DNA of 64,000 nt from Pyrus communis (GCF_963583255.1 NC_084804.1:25423061-25487060); one strand, 5' to 3'. Shown: positions 32,217 through 43,181, numbered from the stretch's first letter. Notes: generated from the sequence alone by a model not told the origin. A program made the numbers and translations.

Positions 32217-34517
32217 TGATAGGAGCATATTTACGCACCTTAGTTTAGCTTGTTTTTATGCATTTATAGTGTTTTTCCTTAGTAAAGTAGTCTTTTAAGC
32301 TAGTTCTATGTGTTTTCAGGTTTTAAGGGCAAATTATGCAAAATGATGCATTTTGGAGCCTTTTGGAGCAAATTAGAGCTTGGAATGGACATCATATGCT
32401 TGGAGCCAAGAGGATGGACGAAATTGAAGACTTGAAGATGATGATTCCTACTTGAGCAAGGTTTCCTAGTTGAAGTAGGAAAGTCCCTAAATGGAAGATG
32501 GGTTTCCTAGTTGAACTAGGATTCCTAGTTAAAATGGGTTTCCTAGTTGAATTAGGATTCCTAGAAGAATGAAGATTCCTACTCAAATAAGGTTTCCTAC
32601 TTGATGAAGGAAAGTCAAAATCCATATGGTCTCAAGTGAAGCAACAAAGAAGCTTTCCAAGTCCAAGAAGGAGAAGAATTCCAAGATGAAGAAGGATTAG
32701 CTTTCCAAATCCTAATGCACAAGGTTTTCAGCCACAAAGAGGAGTCCTAAACACTTTAGGACACCTTATCCTAATCCTATAGGGATGCCATGCACTTTAC
32801 CTTATCTTGGAGAGTTTCTAGAAGCCTTAGAAGCCCTAACATTATCCCTACAAAGGTGCCGCACCCTTATCTCTTTTTCCCTACAAATTTGGCCCTTAAA
32901 ACATGATTCTAGGAACCTTATCTTATCTCCTACAAAAGTGGCGCCCCAAATCCTTCTAGAAAGCTGATTTCCCTTGCCTTGCAAGGCATTCTAGAGCCTT
33001 ATCACCTTATCTCCTTACCTGCCGCACCTAGGAAGCATTATCCCTTTCTATTTCTGATTTCTAAGCCTATTTCCTTGTGGATTTGGGTTATTCAAGTCCA
33101 TATCTGATTACCCTAGGGTTTTAAGTGCCTATATATACTCATATTAACCCCTAGATCAGATCACCACCTCTCATACACATTCATTAATTCCAGAAATTCG
33201 TCCAACCCTCTCCACACCCTTGCCGCAGCCACCAAACACCTTTCTCCTTAGTTTTAAGCTTTGCCGCACCATCCCCTTCCCCTAAACACTACTACATCCC
33301 TCCATAACCATGCATCCATACACCTAAGGCCCTAAACCTGTCCCTAGACCCTTGCCGCACCAAGGAGGAGGAGAAGGAAGCTCGGAAGTTCATGCAATTC
33401 AAGTTCGCGTCGCTGGAATTTCTAGGTGTTTCTTTTCCTTTGATTTCAATGTTTAAATTTATTTCTCTTTGTTTTGTGCGTATGAGGAACTAAACTCCCC
33501 CTTGGCTAGGGGGGGATTCGAAACCATGAACATACTTGCTATATGATTTGATTACTTCTAATTGCGTTTCATAAGTTGTGAATTCAATTTACTTATCTAT
33601 GTGAATTACATTGATTTGTGTGTGTTGGTTGAGAGTGCACGCTTAATTATCATGCATAAATTGGATGCTAGGATATAAGGAAATTTCACCTAATCGTTAT
33701 GGAATTATATTCACAAGTAGTAAAGGTTGATGATCTCAATCGCGTTAAGTAAATTCTTGGCACAAGTTTCATGCAATCATAGTAACAAGTGCTTCGTCAA
33801 TGCTTATGGTTTTCATAGAACTTAATGATTCTTGCTTGTATCTCTATTATGCAATCATGTAGGGGACTTGTGGGGAATGTTTTGGGTTGTCGTATGCAAT
33901 CATCCAATTCAATAACGTTAGGAAAATCTGAAGGTTAATTTAAGCGAACCTAATTAACTTGGGGCGTTGAGAATTCATGGGTAATTGAAAAGCAATTGGA
34001 AATCGTTTTATATGCAAGTATAACATGTGTGGAGATGAACCCCTTAGCTAGCATCCCATCCATTCAACTCCATCAAATTCGTTTTTACAATCTGTTCTAA
34101 TTTAAAAAGTTTGTTTTGTTTTTAAATTCGTCCAAAACCAATCCCCCTTTACTTTGTTGAGTCATAGTAGTTAGAAATCACTTTAGTTTGTGTTTTTAAG
34201 TGTCTTAGGTCAAAGTAAAACCAATTTTCGTCCAAAGTTGTGTCTAGTGTTCAAAACTGCCCAGATTGTGTTTTTAAGGCAGTTTTGAGTGTTTTGGTGC
34301 TGTTTTGAGTCTTTTGGTTTGTTTTGGTGTTTTAAAGTTTAGTTTTGCATTCTTTGAGTCTAGTATAGTGTTTTAAACTTGTTTTTACATATTTGAGTCA
34401 GTTTCCAAGTGATTAACAATCCCTCCTAATCCCCGGTCCAGAACGATCCCTACTTACATTCTTCACTACAATTGATAAAAAGAGGGTTTAATTTGTGTGC
34501 GTATAAATCTCGCATCA
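32217..34517 (+). repeat. 5' LTR of element D
   Basis: A distinct subfamily. U3 carries palindromic TTTCCTAGTTGAACTAGG units (about 32455-32610) and GCCGCACC repeats instead of the CATGCA array. The TATA box is TATATATA at 33130-33137. There is one leader hairpin (33384-33426) instead of two, a C/G hairpin near 33497-33514, and a stem-loop at about 34252-34291. The ORF at 32392-32625 on the minus strand is a product of the palindromic repeats. Confidence 0.92.
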
Positions 34518-34522
34518 AATTT

Positions 34523-34540
34523 TGGCGCCGTTGCCGGGGA
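34523..34540 (+). other. Primer-binding site of D
   Basis: TGGCGCCGTTGCCGGGGA, complementary to tRNA-Asp, five bases from the LTR. CCGGGGATTAG (34534-34544) is perfectly complementary to CTAATCCCCGG in U5 (34426-34436). Confidence 0.92.
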
Positions 34541-34635
34541 TTAGCAACTTTGCTAATCCCTTGGATTGTTATTTTCGTTTTTCTGATTAGATCAGATTCT
34601 TATGTTATTTTGTTTCTTGTTTTAGGTACTTGTTT

Positions 34636-37404
34636 ATGACTCGGAGTTCTAATCCGGTTCACGAACATATTTTAGACTTTGACGACGATTTTGAGCGTGA
34701 GTTGAGACGTAAGAGGAAGAACCCAGAACCTAGTGAATCAAGTGCAAGTTCCGATTCCGTTTCTGAATTTGAAGAAGAAGTGGAAGACATGGCAGCGGAC
34801 AACCGAACAATCAAGGAGCTTTCCGCTTCGGGATTGGCCAATGCCGCACCCTTGTGCATCCAATACCCAAGGGCGGCTCAAGACAAGACTGCTGAGTTCG
34901 AATTGAAGTCAAGCCTGTTACATCACATTCCGAAGTACCATGGGCTATCCATGGAAGATCCGAACAAGCATTTGAAGGAGTTTGAAGTCGTTTGCTCAAG
35001 CATGACTCCGGTGAACGTGGATGAGAGCATGTTGAAGATGAAGGCCTTTCCCTTTTCTCTCCAAGAGAAAGCGAAAGATTGGTTGTACGAATTGGCTCCC
35101 AGAACTGTCACATCATGGGAGAGCATGAAACGAGCTTACTTGGAGAAGTTTTTCCCAACTTCTCGAGTCATCCTCCTACGAAAAAGGATAAGTGGAATTC
35201 AACAAGATGAAGGTGAATCCTTTCCTACTTATTATGAACGTTTTAAATCTCTTGTTGCTTCATGTCCACAGCATCAAATGAAGGAGGAACTACTTCTACA
35301 ATACTTTTACGAGGGACTTCTACCTATTGAACGTCAAATGCTAGATGCCTCAGCGGGAGGAGCCTTGGTGGACAAGACCCCCACGGCTGCAAAGTCCTTG
35401 ATTGCTAATCGAGCATTGAACGCTCAACAATACGAAGGCGTTGGACAGAGGAGTACCCCACGGCAACACCAAGTCAATGAGGTAAGTACCATAACCGAAC
35501 TTCAAAATCAAATGGCTAACCTTACTACGTTGCTTTCTCAGGTGGTGGAAGGTCCAAAAGTCAAAACCGTAGCTTCTTGTGGCGTATGCTCCATGCAAGG
35601 ACATCCCACGGATAAGTGCCCACAATTGATCGAGAATGGAGGGTGGGAGACACTCAATGCCGTGGGATATGGGAATCAATACCAATCACGTGGTGATCCG
35701 TTCTCTAATACTTACAATCCCGGTTGGCGTGATCATGCGAATTTCAAATGGCGAGACCCCCAACAAGGTCAACAACAAAGCGGATTTAGGCAACAACCCC
35801 CGGGTTTCTATCAAAAGCCGTTGGCACCACCACAAGCCCAAGCACAACCTGCCCAAAGCAATGTAGGTAATTCAAGTGATAATGATAAGATTTTTCAATT
35901 ACTTACTACTTTGACGCAGGAAGTCCAAACTCAAAACAAAGAGAGGCAAATCCAAGACAAGAGGGTGGACAACTTGGAGAAGCAAGTGGGACAGATTGCC
36001 GAATTCATGGGGCAATTTCGTGAGCAAGGAAGGTTGCCTAGCTCAACGGTGGTCAATCCGAGAGGTGGATTCGAATCTGCAAAAGCTATACATTTGCGAA
36101 GTGGAAAGCAAGTCGGATCTGACCTCAAACCATCCAAATCATGTTCCAACGAGGAGGATGAGTTGAGAATTGAAGAGGAGGAGCAAAGGCCACTCACAGC
36201 CAAAGTGGAACCAAATGTGCCGCAAGTTCCAAGTGATCCCAAGTCGCCTAATTCATCCAATAAAGGTAAAAACGTGTCAAGTTCGGTTCCTACTAATGAT
36301 TTTCCTGCGAATGTTCCTTTTCCTAGTAGGTTTAAGCAAACAAAGAAAGAAGAAGCGGAAAAGGACATTTTGGAGACGTTTCGGAAAGTTCAAGTCAATA
36401 TCCCCCTTTTGGATGCAATAAAGCAAGTGCCAAAATACGCTAAGTTCTTGAAGGAATTGTGCACTACAAGGAAGAGGGCGTCACATAAAGAGGTAGTACG
36501 GGTAAGTGAAAACGTTTCCGCTGTTTTACAAAGGAAGTTACCACCAAAATGCAAGGATCCAGGTAGCTTTACAATTCCTTGTATTATTGGTCAAACTAAG
36601 TTTGAAAATGCTATGTTAGACTTAGGGGCTTCAATTAACGTCATGCCCTACTCTATTTATGCTTCAATGAACCTTGGTGAATTGAAAAATGATGGTGTGA
36701 TTATTCAATTGGCCAATAGATCTAATGCCTATCCAAAGGGAGTTTTGGAAGATGTTTTAGTGCAGGTGAATAACTTGATATTCCCGACGGATTTTTATGT
36801 GCTTGAAATGGACGATTCGGTTCATTCTCCACCCTTGCCACTCCTACTTGGAAGACCGTTCATGAAAACAGCCCAAACAAAGATTGATGTGGCCAAAGGA
36901 GCACTAACAATGGAGTTTGGTGGTGATATAATTAAATTCAATGTTTATGACTCTATTAAGAATCCTAATGATAGTCATTCTTGTTTTGTCATACAAGTGC
37001 ATAAGGATATAGGGCCGAAAGGATTCACACTTATCAAGAAGGATGTATCAAGAACCACCATTGGAGAAGAACTTGGAGTGATTGCCCTACAACCACCCAA
37101 CATGGCCGAAAGTAGCCATGGTGACATTGTTGATAGGGCTGCCGATTTTGAGCCTTCACCACAATATGTTTGTAAGTCGTCAATCCCAATTTCAATTCCC
37201 ATTTCAACTAATAGGTTGTTACCTTCGTTGGTGCAGGTGACCAATCGATTTAAAGGTGGTGGGAGCATTTACATGGACTTTCGGAACCAAAACACCACCA
37301 TCAGGGAGGATCACTATCCCCTCCCATTCATTGAGCCATATTATGAAAGTGTTGAAGGGCAGGTTGTGGAGGACCATACACTCCATGCCGTGGGCTCTAA
37401 GTGA
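34636..37404 (+). CDS. gag-pro: Gag-protease polyprotein of element D (922 aa) with a reverse-transcriptase remnant
   Basis: Forms the virus-like particle and matures it. The start is the ATG of MTRSSNPVHEHILDFD, shared with E, F and G. The frame opens six bases earlier only with TTG. Domains: acidic N-terminus (~1-60); Gag capsid domain of the retrotransposon type (~85-255, with FYEGLLPIERQMLD); CCHC knuckle CGVCSMQGHPTDKC (~315-328, spacing CX2CX4HX4C); NTYNPGWRDHANFKW; coiled region LEKQVGQIAEFMGQF (~440); LRSGKQV. The aspartic protease has DLGAS (~670) and LLLGRPFM (~738). DLGAS replaces the commoner D-S/T-G and is usual in this lineage. The last ~45 residues include MDFRNQNTTIREDHYPLPF, matching the first conserved block of Ty3/gypsy reverse transcriptases, then the frame ends. 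Pol is otherwise deleted. The upstream TTGTTTTAG/GT looks like a splice acceptor. Confidence 0.92.
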   Translation: MTRSSNPVHEHILDFDDDFERELRRKRKNPEPSESSASSDSVSEFEEEVEDMAADNRTIKELSASGLANAAPLCIQYPRAAQDKTAEFELKSSLLHHIPKYHGLSMEDPNKHLKEFEVVCSSMTPVNVDESMLKMKAFPFSLQEKAKDWLYELAPRTVTSWESMKRAYLEKFFPTSRVILLRKRISGIQQDEGESFPTYYERFKSLVASCPQHQMKEELLLQYFYEGLLPIERQMLDASAGGALVDKTPTAAKSLIANRALNAQQYEGVGQRSTPRQHQVNEVSTITELQNQMANLTTLLSQVVEGPKVKTVASCGVCSMQGHPTDKCPQLIENGGWETLNAVGYGNQYQSRGDPFSNTYNPGWRDHANFKWRDPQQGQQQSGFRQQPPGFYQKPLAPPQAQAQPAQSNVGNSSDNDKIFQLLTTLTQEVQTQNKERQIQDKRVDNLEKQVGQIAEFMGQFREQGRLPSSTVVNPRGGFESAKAIHLRSGKQVGSDLKPSKSCSNEEDELRIEEEEQRPLTAKVEPNVPQVPSDPKSPNSSNKGKNVSSSVPTNDFPANVPFPSRFKQTKKEEAEKDILETFRKVQVNIPLLDAIKQVPKYAKFLKELCTTRKRASHKEVVRVSENVSAVLQRKLPPKCKDPGSFTIPCIIGQTKFENAMLDLGASINVMPYSIYASMNLGELKNDGVIIQLANRSNAYPKGVLEDVLVQVNNLIFPTDFYVLEMDDSVHSPPLPLLLGRPFMKTAQTKIDVAKGALTMEFGGDIIKFNVYDSIKNPNDSHSCFVIQVHKDIGPKGFTLIKKDVSRTTIGEELGVIALQPPNMAESSHGDIVDRAADFEPSPQYVCKSSIPISIPISTNRLLPSLVQVTNRFKGGGSIYMDFRNQNTTIREDHYPLPFIEPYYESVEGQVVEDHTLHAVGSK

Positions 37405-39402
37405 GGCTAAGAAGCATGTTCGTCCGGCTGTACGACGTTAAAGCAAGCGCTACTTGGGAGGCAACCCATGCATTCAACAAAGAAAGACCGAGAAAGCACT
37501 CCAATTCCAGATTTGCGTTCCTAAACTCTTCTCTTTGTTGTTGATTTTGTTTCTGCCATGTTAGGTTGTTAGATGTTGTTTTGTTTGTTTGTTTGTTATT
37601 TGTGTGAGTCTATGCTTGAAACATTGAGGACAATGTTTGATTTAAGTGTGGGGGGGTAATCAAAGTGTTTTGATGCAAATTCGTAGGGTTTTGTCACCCA
37701 TAATTTCAAATGTTGTTTCTTGCTGTTTTTAGGTGTTTTTAGGCAGTTTTGGTGTGTTTTAGTATTTTTTGTTCTAAAAATCCGAAAATCCCAGAAAAAA
37801 TTGAAAAAAATTGTTTTGAAAACCCAAAAAGAGTTGTTTTTAAATTGTTTTTGTGTGTTTGTTTGTGTCTTAGGGTACCTTCCAACACAATGATGAGGAT
37901 TCGGTTTGTAATTGCATGACTGTTAAAGAGAATGATTAACATGGATGAAAGTTTGATTTACTCTTTGTTATGCTTGGTTGTGGTTATAACTTATGACTTC
38001 ACATGTAATCAAAAAGAGAAAAAAAATTAGTTTTTGTAACATGCTTGAAGGAAGGAACTCAAACTAATGCTACAACCTTGTGAGACTTGAGCCTAAACGT
38101 TTATTTGGAGAGTTAAAATCTGTGCATTCTTGTTTTCTAAAGTCGTTGCATGATCTCATTATTCTTTGCTTGGTTACTACTTAGAAGGCGTTTCATCATT
38201 TAGTTCCAAATTCTAGAACTCATGCCAATTTCATTCAAAACATGTTATTGAATTACATAACACATATTCAAGATGAAGTTAGTAGTTACCACCATAGCCA
38301 AAAAGCCATCATTCCATGCATGTGTTTTTGTAGGTTTAACCCCGTTGAGCCTCGTTTAGCCTATGTTGTTTGTTAACCCACACTATCCTTACCTAGCCTA
38401 CATTAGGATTATCCATACCCTTGTTCTTAGAACGTAGTCAAGCATGACTCATGAGGAATTCCTTTTGATCATTGCATTGCAGAAAACAAGTGTGGGGGAA
38501 GGATTCTTGATATATGGGTGTGCCAAAGTCTTGAATGAGGCACGGCAAAGAAAAGAAAAAAAAAGAGAGAGAGAAAAAAAAAAATTCGTGGAAAATAAGA
38601 AGAAAAAAAAGAAAAAGTTGTGAAAAGTATGAAAAGGAGTTAGAAGAGCATAAAATGAGCTCTAAGTTGTTGGTTAGTGAAGAAAGGGTCCAAAACGTTG
38701 CATTTGACCCTAAGTATGCACGTGTATTCCCCTTTGTGTTTAAAGTCATTTTCTGCACTCTAAAGTGAATTCTAAGTATCAAGTTCATTGCTTTGCTTAC
38801 TATTGTTTTAAGAACGTTTGTTTTATCCTTACCTTTCTTTGTTAGCCAATACCCCTAGCCCCGTTACAACCCTTGACTTTAATCTTGAGTGTTATGTGTT
38901 TCAATTTGTGGAGTTTAAAATTGGTACGAGCATATGGTGTCACTGGTTCTCGCATCTAAGTAGTAGCGTTCCATTCATGAGATCATATCTAAACATGTTA
39001 TTAACTCCGAAAAGTGCTTCTTTGTCATACATATATGTGAGCATTCGTTTTCATATTTACATGTATCTTCTCACATATAACTAGTATAGGGTGTGTAGTC
39101 AAAAAATCTGTGTGAAAATTGAGTGCATATCTAGTAAGGAATTGAGGAAATTCTCTAAGGCATGTTACTACATTCAAAATCATGTTTTATGTGGTTATTT
39201 GTGAACTAATGAGTAGTGACTATGATTAAGTAAAGGCTTAAGCGTAAAGATGGCTAAAATCTGTGGGAATGATGATTTTTAACATGTCATGTGCATTGGA
39301 AATCCCTGAGGCGATTGTTGGAAGGTGTAGGTTGTGTTTTACTCGTTTTACTTTGTTTATTTACTTTGTTTCATTTTGTTTTGCTCGAGGACTAGCAAAA
39401 GC
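37405..39402 (+). other. Non-coding 3' region of D with two internal PPT-like motifs
   Basis: No supported gene. PPT-like motifs at 37643-37656 and 38487-38498, the latter followed by an A/G tract (38545-38640). 37440-37506 is the site where the aORF module lies in B, C and G. Here the gag 3' flank (CTTGGGAGGCAACCC) runs straight into CCAGATTTGCG. Confidence 0.65.
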
Positions 39403-39414
39403 TAAGTGTGGGGG
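39403..39414 (+). other. Polypurine tract of D
   Basis: TAAGTGTGGGGG, then AATT, then the 3' LTR start at 39419. Confidence 0.88.
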
Positions 39415-39418
39415 AATT

Positions 39419-41719
39419 TGATAGGAGCATATTTACGCACCTTAGTTTAGCTTGTTTTTATGCATTTATAGTGTTTTTCCTTAGTAAAGTAGTCTTTTAA
39501 GCTAGTTCTATGTGTTTTCAGGTTTTAAGGGCAAAGTATGCAAAAGGATGCATTTTGGAGCCTTTTGGAGCAAATTAGAGCTTGGAATGGACATCATATG
39601 CTTGGAGCCAAGAGGATGGACGAAATTGAAGACTTGAAGATGATGATTCCTACTTGAGCAAGGTTTCCTAGTTGAAGTAGGAAAGTCCCTAAATGGAAGA
39701 TGGGTTTCCTAGTTGAACTAGGATTCCTAGTTAAAATGGGTTTCCTAGTTGAATTAGGATTCCTAGAAGAATGAAGATTCCTACTCAAATAAGGTTTCCT
39801 ACTTGATGAAGGAAAGTCAAAATCCATATGGTCTCAAGTGAAGCAACAAAGAAGCTTTCCAAGTCCAAGAAGGAGAAGAATTCCAAGATGAAGAAGGATT
39901 AGCTTTCCAAATCCTAATGCACAAGGTTTTCAGCCACAAAGAGGAGTCCTAAACACTTTAGGACACCTTATCCTAATCCTATAGGGATGCCATGCACTTT
40001 ACCTTATCTTGGAGGGTTTCTAGAAGCCTTAGAAGCCCTAACATTATCCCTACAAAGGTGCCGCACCCTTATCTCTTTTTCCCTACAAATTTGGCCCTTA
40101 AAACATGATTCTAGGAACCTTATCTTATCTCCTACAAAAGTGGCGCCCCAAATCCTTCTAGAAAGCTGATTTCCCTTGCCTTGCAAGGCATTCTAGAGCC
40201 TTATCACCTTATCTCCTTACCTGCCGCACCTAGGAAGCATTATCCCTTTCTATTTCTGATTTCTAAGCCTATTTCCTTGTGGATTTGGGTTATTCAAGTC
40301 CATATCTGATTACCCTAGGGTTTTAAGTGCCTATATATACTCATATTAACCCCTAGATCAGATCACCACCTCTCATACACATTCATTAATTCCAGAAATT
40401 CGTCCAACCCTCTCCACACCCTTGCCGCAGCCACCAAACACCTTTCTCCTTAGTTTTAAGCTTTGCCGCACCATCCCCTTCCCCTAAACACTACTACATC
40501 CCTCCATAACCATGCATCCATACACCTAAGGCCCTAAACCTGTCCCTAGACCCTTGCCGCACCAAGGAGGAGGAGAAGGAAGCTCGGAAGTTCATGCAAT
40601 TCAAGTTCGCGTCGCTGGAATTTCTAGGTGTTTCTTTTCCTTTGATTTCAATGTTTAAATTTATTTCTCTTTGTTTTGTGCGTATGAGGAACTAAACTCC
40701 CCCTTGGCTAGGGGGGGATTCGAAACCATGAACATACTTGCTATATGATTTGATTACTTCTAATTGCGTTTCATAAGTTGTGAATTCAATTTACTTATCT
40801 ATGTGAATTACATTGATTTGTGTGTGTTGGTTGAGAGTGCACGCTTAATTATCATGCATAAATTGGATGCTAGGATATAAGGAAATTTCACCTAATCGTT
40901 ATGGAATTATATTCACAAGTAGTAAAGGTTGATGATCTCAATCGCGTTAAGTAAATTCTTGGCACAAGTTTCATGCAATCATAGTAACAAGTGCTTCGTC
41001 AATGCTTATGGTTTTCATAGAACTTAATGATTCTTGCTTGTATCTCTATTATGCAATCATGTAGGGGACTTGTGGGGAATGTTTTGGGTTGTCGTATGCA
41101 ATCATCCAATTCAATAACGTTAGGAAAATCTGAAGGTTAATTTAAGCGAACCTAATTAACTTGGGGCGTTGAGAATTCATGGGTAATTGAAAAGCAATTG
41201 GAAATCGTTTTATATGCAAGTATAACATGTGTGGAGATGAACCCCTTAGCTAGCATCCCATCCATTCAACTCCATCAAATTCGTTTTTACAATCTGTTCT
41301 AATTTAAAAAGTTTGTTTTGTTTTTAAATTCGTCCAAAACCAATCCCCCTTTACTTTGTTGAGTCATAGTAGTTAGAAATCACTTTAGTTTGTGTTTTTA
41401 AGTGTCTTAGGTCAAAGTAAAACCAATTTTCGTCCAAAGTTGTGTCTAGTGTTCAAAACTGCCCAGATTGTGTTTTTAAGGCAGTTTTGAGTGTTTTGGT
41501 GCTGTTTTGAGTCTTTTGGTTTGTTTTGGTGTTTTAAAGTTTAGTTTTGCATTCTTTGAGTCTAGTATAGTGTTTTAAACTTGTTTTTACATATTTGAGT
41601 CAGTTTCCAAGTGATTAACAATCCCTCCTAATCCCCGGTCCAGAACGATCCCTACTTACATTCTTCACTACAATTGATAAAAAGAGGGTTTAATTTGTGT
41701 GCGTATAAATCTCGCATCA
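39419..41719 (+). repeat. 3' LTR of element D
   Basis: 2301 bp, nearly identical to 32217-34517. TATA box 40332-40339. Ends CTCGCATCA and is followed by TCTAT. Confidence 0.95.
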
Positions 41720-41724
41720 TCTAT

Positions 41725-42378
41725 CATGCGTATTCCATAGTTAGGGACTTTGATTAGGAATAATTTGGTTGTAATGCGTATTCCATTCAATCCAATGAAT
41801 CTAGGGAAATCTGAAAGTTAATTTAAGCGGATCTAATTAACTTGGAGCATTGAGAATTCATGGTTTATTGAAATGCAATTGGAAATCGTTTTATTATGCA
41901 AGTGTAACATTTGTGGAGATGAACCCCTTGGCGAGCTTCCATTCATTCCATTTCATCAAATTCATATTTACATTCTGCTTTAATTACAATTTGTTCATTT
42001 AGTTTAATTTCGTCAAAACTCAATCCCCCTTTACTTTATTGTCCAATTTAGTTAGAAAGTGTCTTAGTTTATGTTTCTAAGTGTTTTGAGTCAAGTTACA
42101 ACTTAATTTCGTCCAAATTTGTGTTTATACTCAAAACTGCCCAGAAAGTGGTTTTTAGGCAGATTTGAGTGTGTTTGTGTTGTTTGAGTGTTTTAAAGTT
42201 TAGTTTTGCATTCTTTGAGTCTAGCATAGTGGTTTATATTGTGTTTTTACGTTTTTGAGTCGAATCCAAGTGATTACCAATCCCTCCTAATCCCTGGTCC
42301 AGAACGATCCCTACTTACATACTTACTACAATTTGACAAAAAGAGGGTTTAATTTGTGTGCGTATAAAACTCGCATCA
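41725..42378 (+). repeat. 5' LTR of E, second part
   Basis: Joins seamlessly to 32216. The phrase across the joint (TCTCTAT then CATGCGTATTCC) is found unbroken, on the minus strand, near 53870-53900. Contains the stem-loop near 42130-42170, and ends at 42378 before the PBS. Confidence 0.88.
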
Positions 42379-42383
42379 AATTT

Positions 42384-42401
42384 TGGCGCCGTTGCCGGGG
42401 A
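42384..42401 (+). other. Primer-binding site of E
   Basis: TGGCGCCGTTGCCGGGGA, five bases after the LTR. The flank is GGGGATCAG, one change from consensus. The U5 partner also has one change (CTAATCCCTGG). Confidence 0.9.
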
Positions 42402-42501
42402 TCAGAAAATTTGCTAATCCCTTGGATTGTTTTATTTTCGTTTGTTTTTATTTTATTCCAGTTCTTAATCGTGTTTTGTTTCTTGTTTTAGGTACTAGTT
42501 T

Positions 42502-42546
42502 ATGACTCGGAGTTCTCATCCGATTCGTGAACATATCCTGAAGTGA
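42502..42546 (+). pseudogene. Gag stump of E (14 codons)
   Basis: MTRSSHPIREHILK then TGA. The start matches D and F, but the rest of gag-pro is deleted. The sequence jumps to the flank that follows gag-pro in D (TTCGTC...GCAAGACGTAAAAG...GGGAGGCAACCC). The same stump, with E for K, is in G at 57322-57366, so the deletion predates both copies. Confidence 0.8.
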
Positions 42547-42612
42547 TTGGGTTCTTCGTCAAGCTGCAAGACGTAAAAGAAAGCGCTACTTGGGAGGCAA
42601 CCCAATGCACTG

Positions 42613-42666
42613 AATAAAACAAAGCATGTTCGCAAAAAAAAAACTAAAAAAAAAAAAAAAAAAAAA
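42613..42666 (+). repeat. AATAAA and A-rich seam (E)
   Basis: AATAAA at 42613-42618, then 15 bases, then an A run (42634-42666, one CT interruption) that leads directly into GATACTAAACATGG of the aORF module. The spacing is that of a plant poly(A) site. Confidence 0.75.
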
Positions 42667-42694
42667 GATACTAAACATGGAGAAAGATGGAGCT

Positions 42695-43181
42695 TCACAA
42701 AGGTTGTTTACGTGAAGCCCCACTACGAGGCGTCGGAGCGGAAGGCGTCGGAGCTAGAGCATTCCAGGCCTCAATACTTGGCCAAACGCTGGACGACCCA
42801 GGAAAAAGGTGCCTCTGGAGATAAGCCGCAAACCTTTGACGGTCACTTTAAATTCGACTCTCAGATTCTTGCAGCTCATCAAGCTTCCTCTTCATGCCCG
42901 ACGAATAGTTATTTGCAAGCACATGCAAACTTCTATTCTCGTACTTAAGCTGCTGGATCTCTTGCTTAAGACTTTCCACCTCTGCCATCAATGATTCCAC
43001 CTGACGGGAGCGGGGAAGCAGGCGTTGACTCATGTTGGACACAGAGCTCGCACACTGAACACTAAGAGCGAGGGACTCTTGAACGGCCAACTCATCGGAC
43101 CGTCCTGACAGCAGCCTACTATCTTTTGGAGTGAGGAGGTTCCTAGCTACTATTGTAGCTGTTGTGGCGTCCTGCATCTCG
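42695..43181 (-). pseudogene. aORF remnant of element E
   Basis: Homologous to the aORF of B and C, with its N-terminal ~45 codons missing: the sequence is cut at 43181, just upstream of MQDATTATIV. It also has a premature TAA after SESR-I, where B has a His codon. Only two 15-bp C-terminal repeat units remain. The coiled-coil part is well preserved. No promoter is left. Confidence 0.8.

Larger units (their letters stand above)
32217..41719 (+). mobile_element. Element D: Athila-like gag-pro element, complete insertion
   Basis: 9503 bp, flanked by TCTAT (32212-32216 and 41720-41724). The LTRs are 32217-34517 and 39419-41719, 2301 bp each, with about three differences (two near 32335/39537 and one at 32814/40016), hence young. 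PBS 34523-34540, intact gag-pro, a short reverse-transcriptase remnant fused to its end, then 2 kb of non-coding DNA with two PPT-like motifs and the true PPT. Reverse transcriptase proper, RNase H and integrase are deleted, so D needs a helper. Confidence 0.95.
29865..43181 (+). mobile_element. Element E: gag-less element with aORF remnant, split by D and truncated
   Basis: Starts TGATAGGAGC at 29865. The 5' LTR is 29865-32216 plus 41725-42378 (3006 bp when D is removed). The internal part has a PBS, a 14-codon gag stump, AATAAA, an A-rich seam and part of the aORF. At 43181 it ends abruptly against inverted F sequence, with no 3' LTR, so the right side has been lost. Confidence 0.85.

Noticed and set aside
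32785..32984. Paired 60-aa ORFs on both strands, repeated at 39987-40186
   Set aside because: They lie in the D LTRs, are short and palindromic in origin, and do not resemble a known protein.
34630..34635. Upstream extension of the D gag-pro frame
   Set aside because: The first codon there is TTG. The ATG at 34636 matches the Gag start in E, F and G.
35931..36368. Minus-strand ORFs inside D and F gag-pro (111-145 aa)
   Set aside because: Shadows of the gag-pro frame on the opposite strand, with no independent features.
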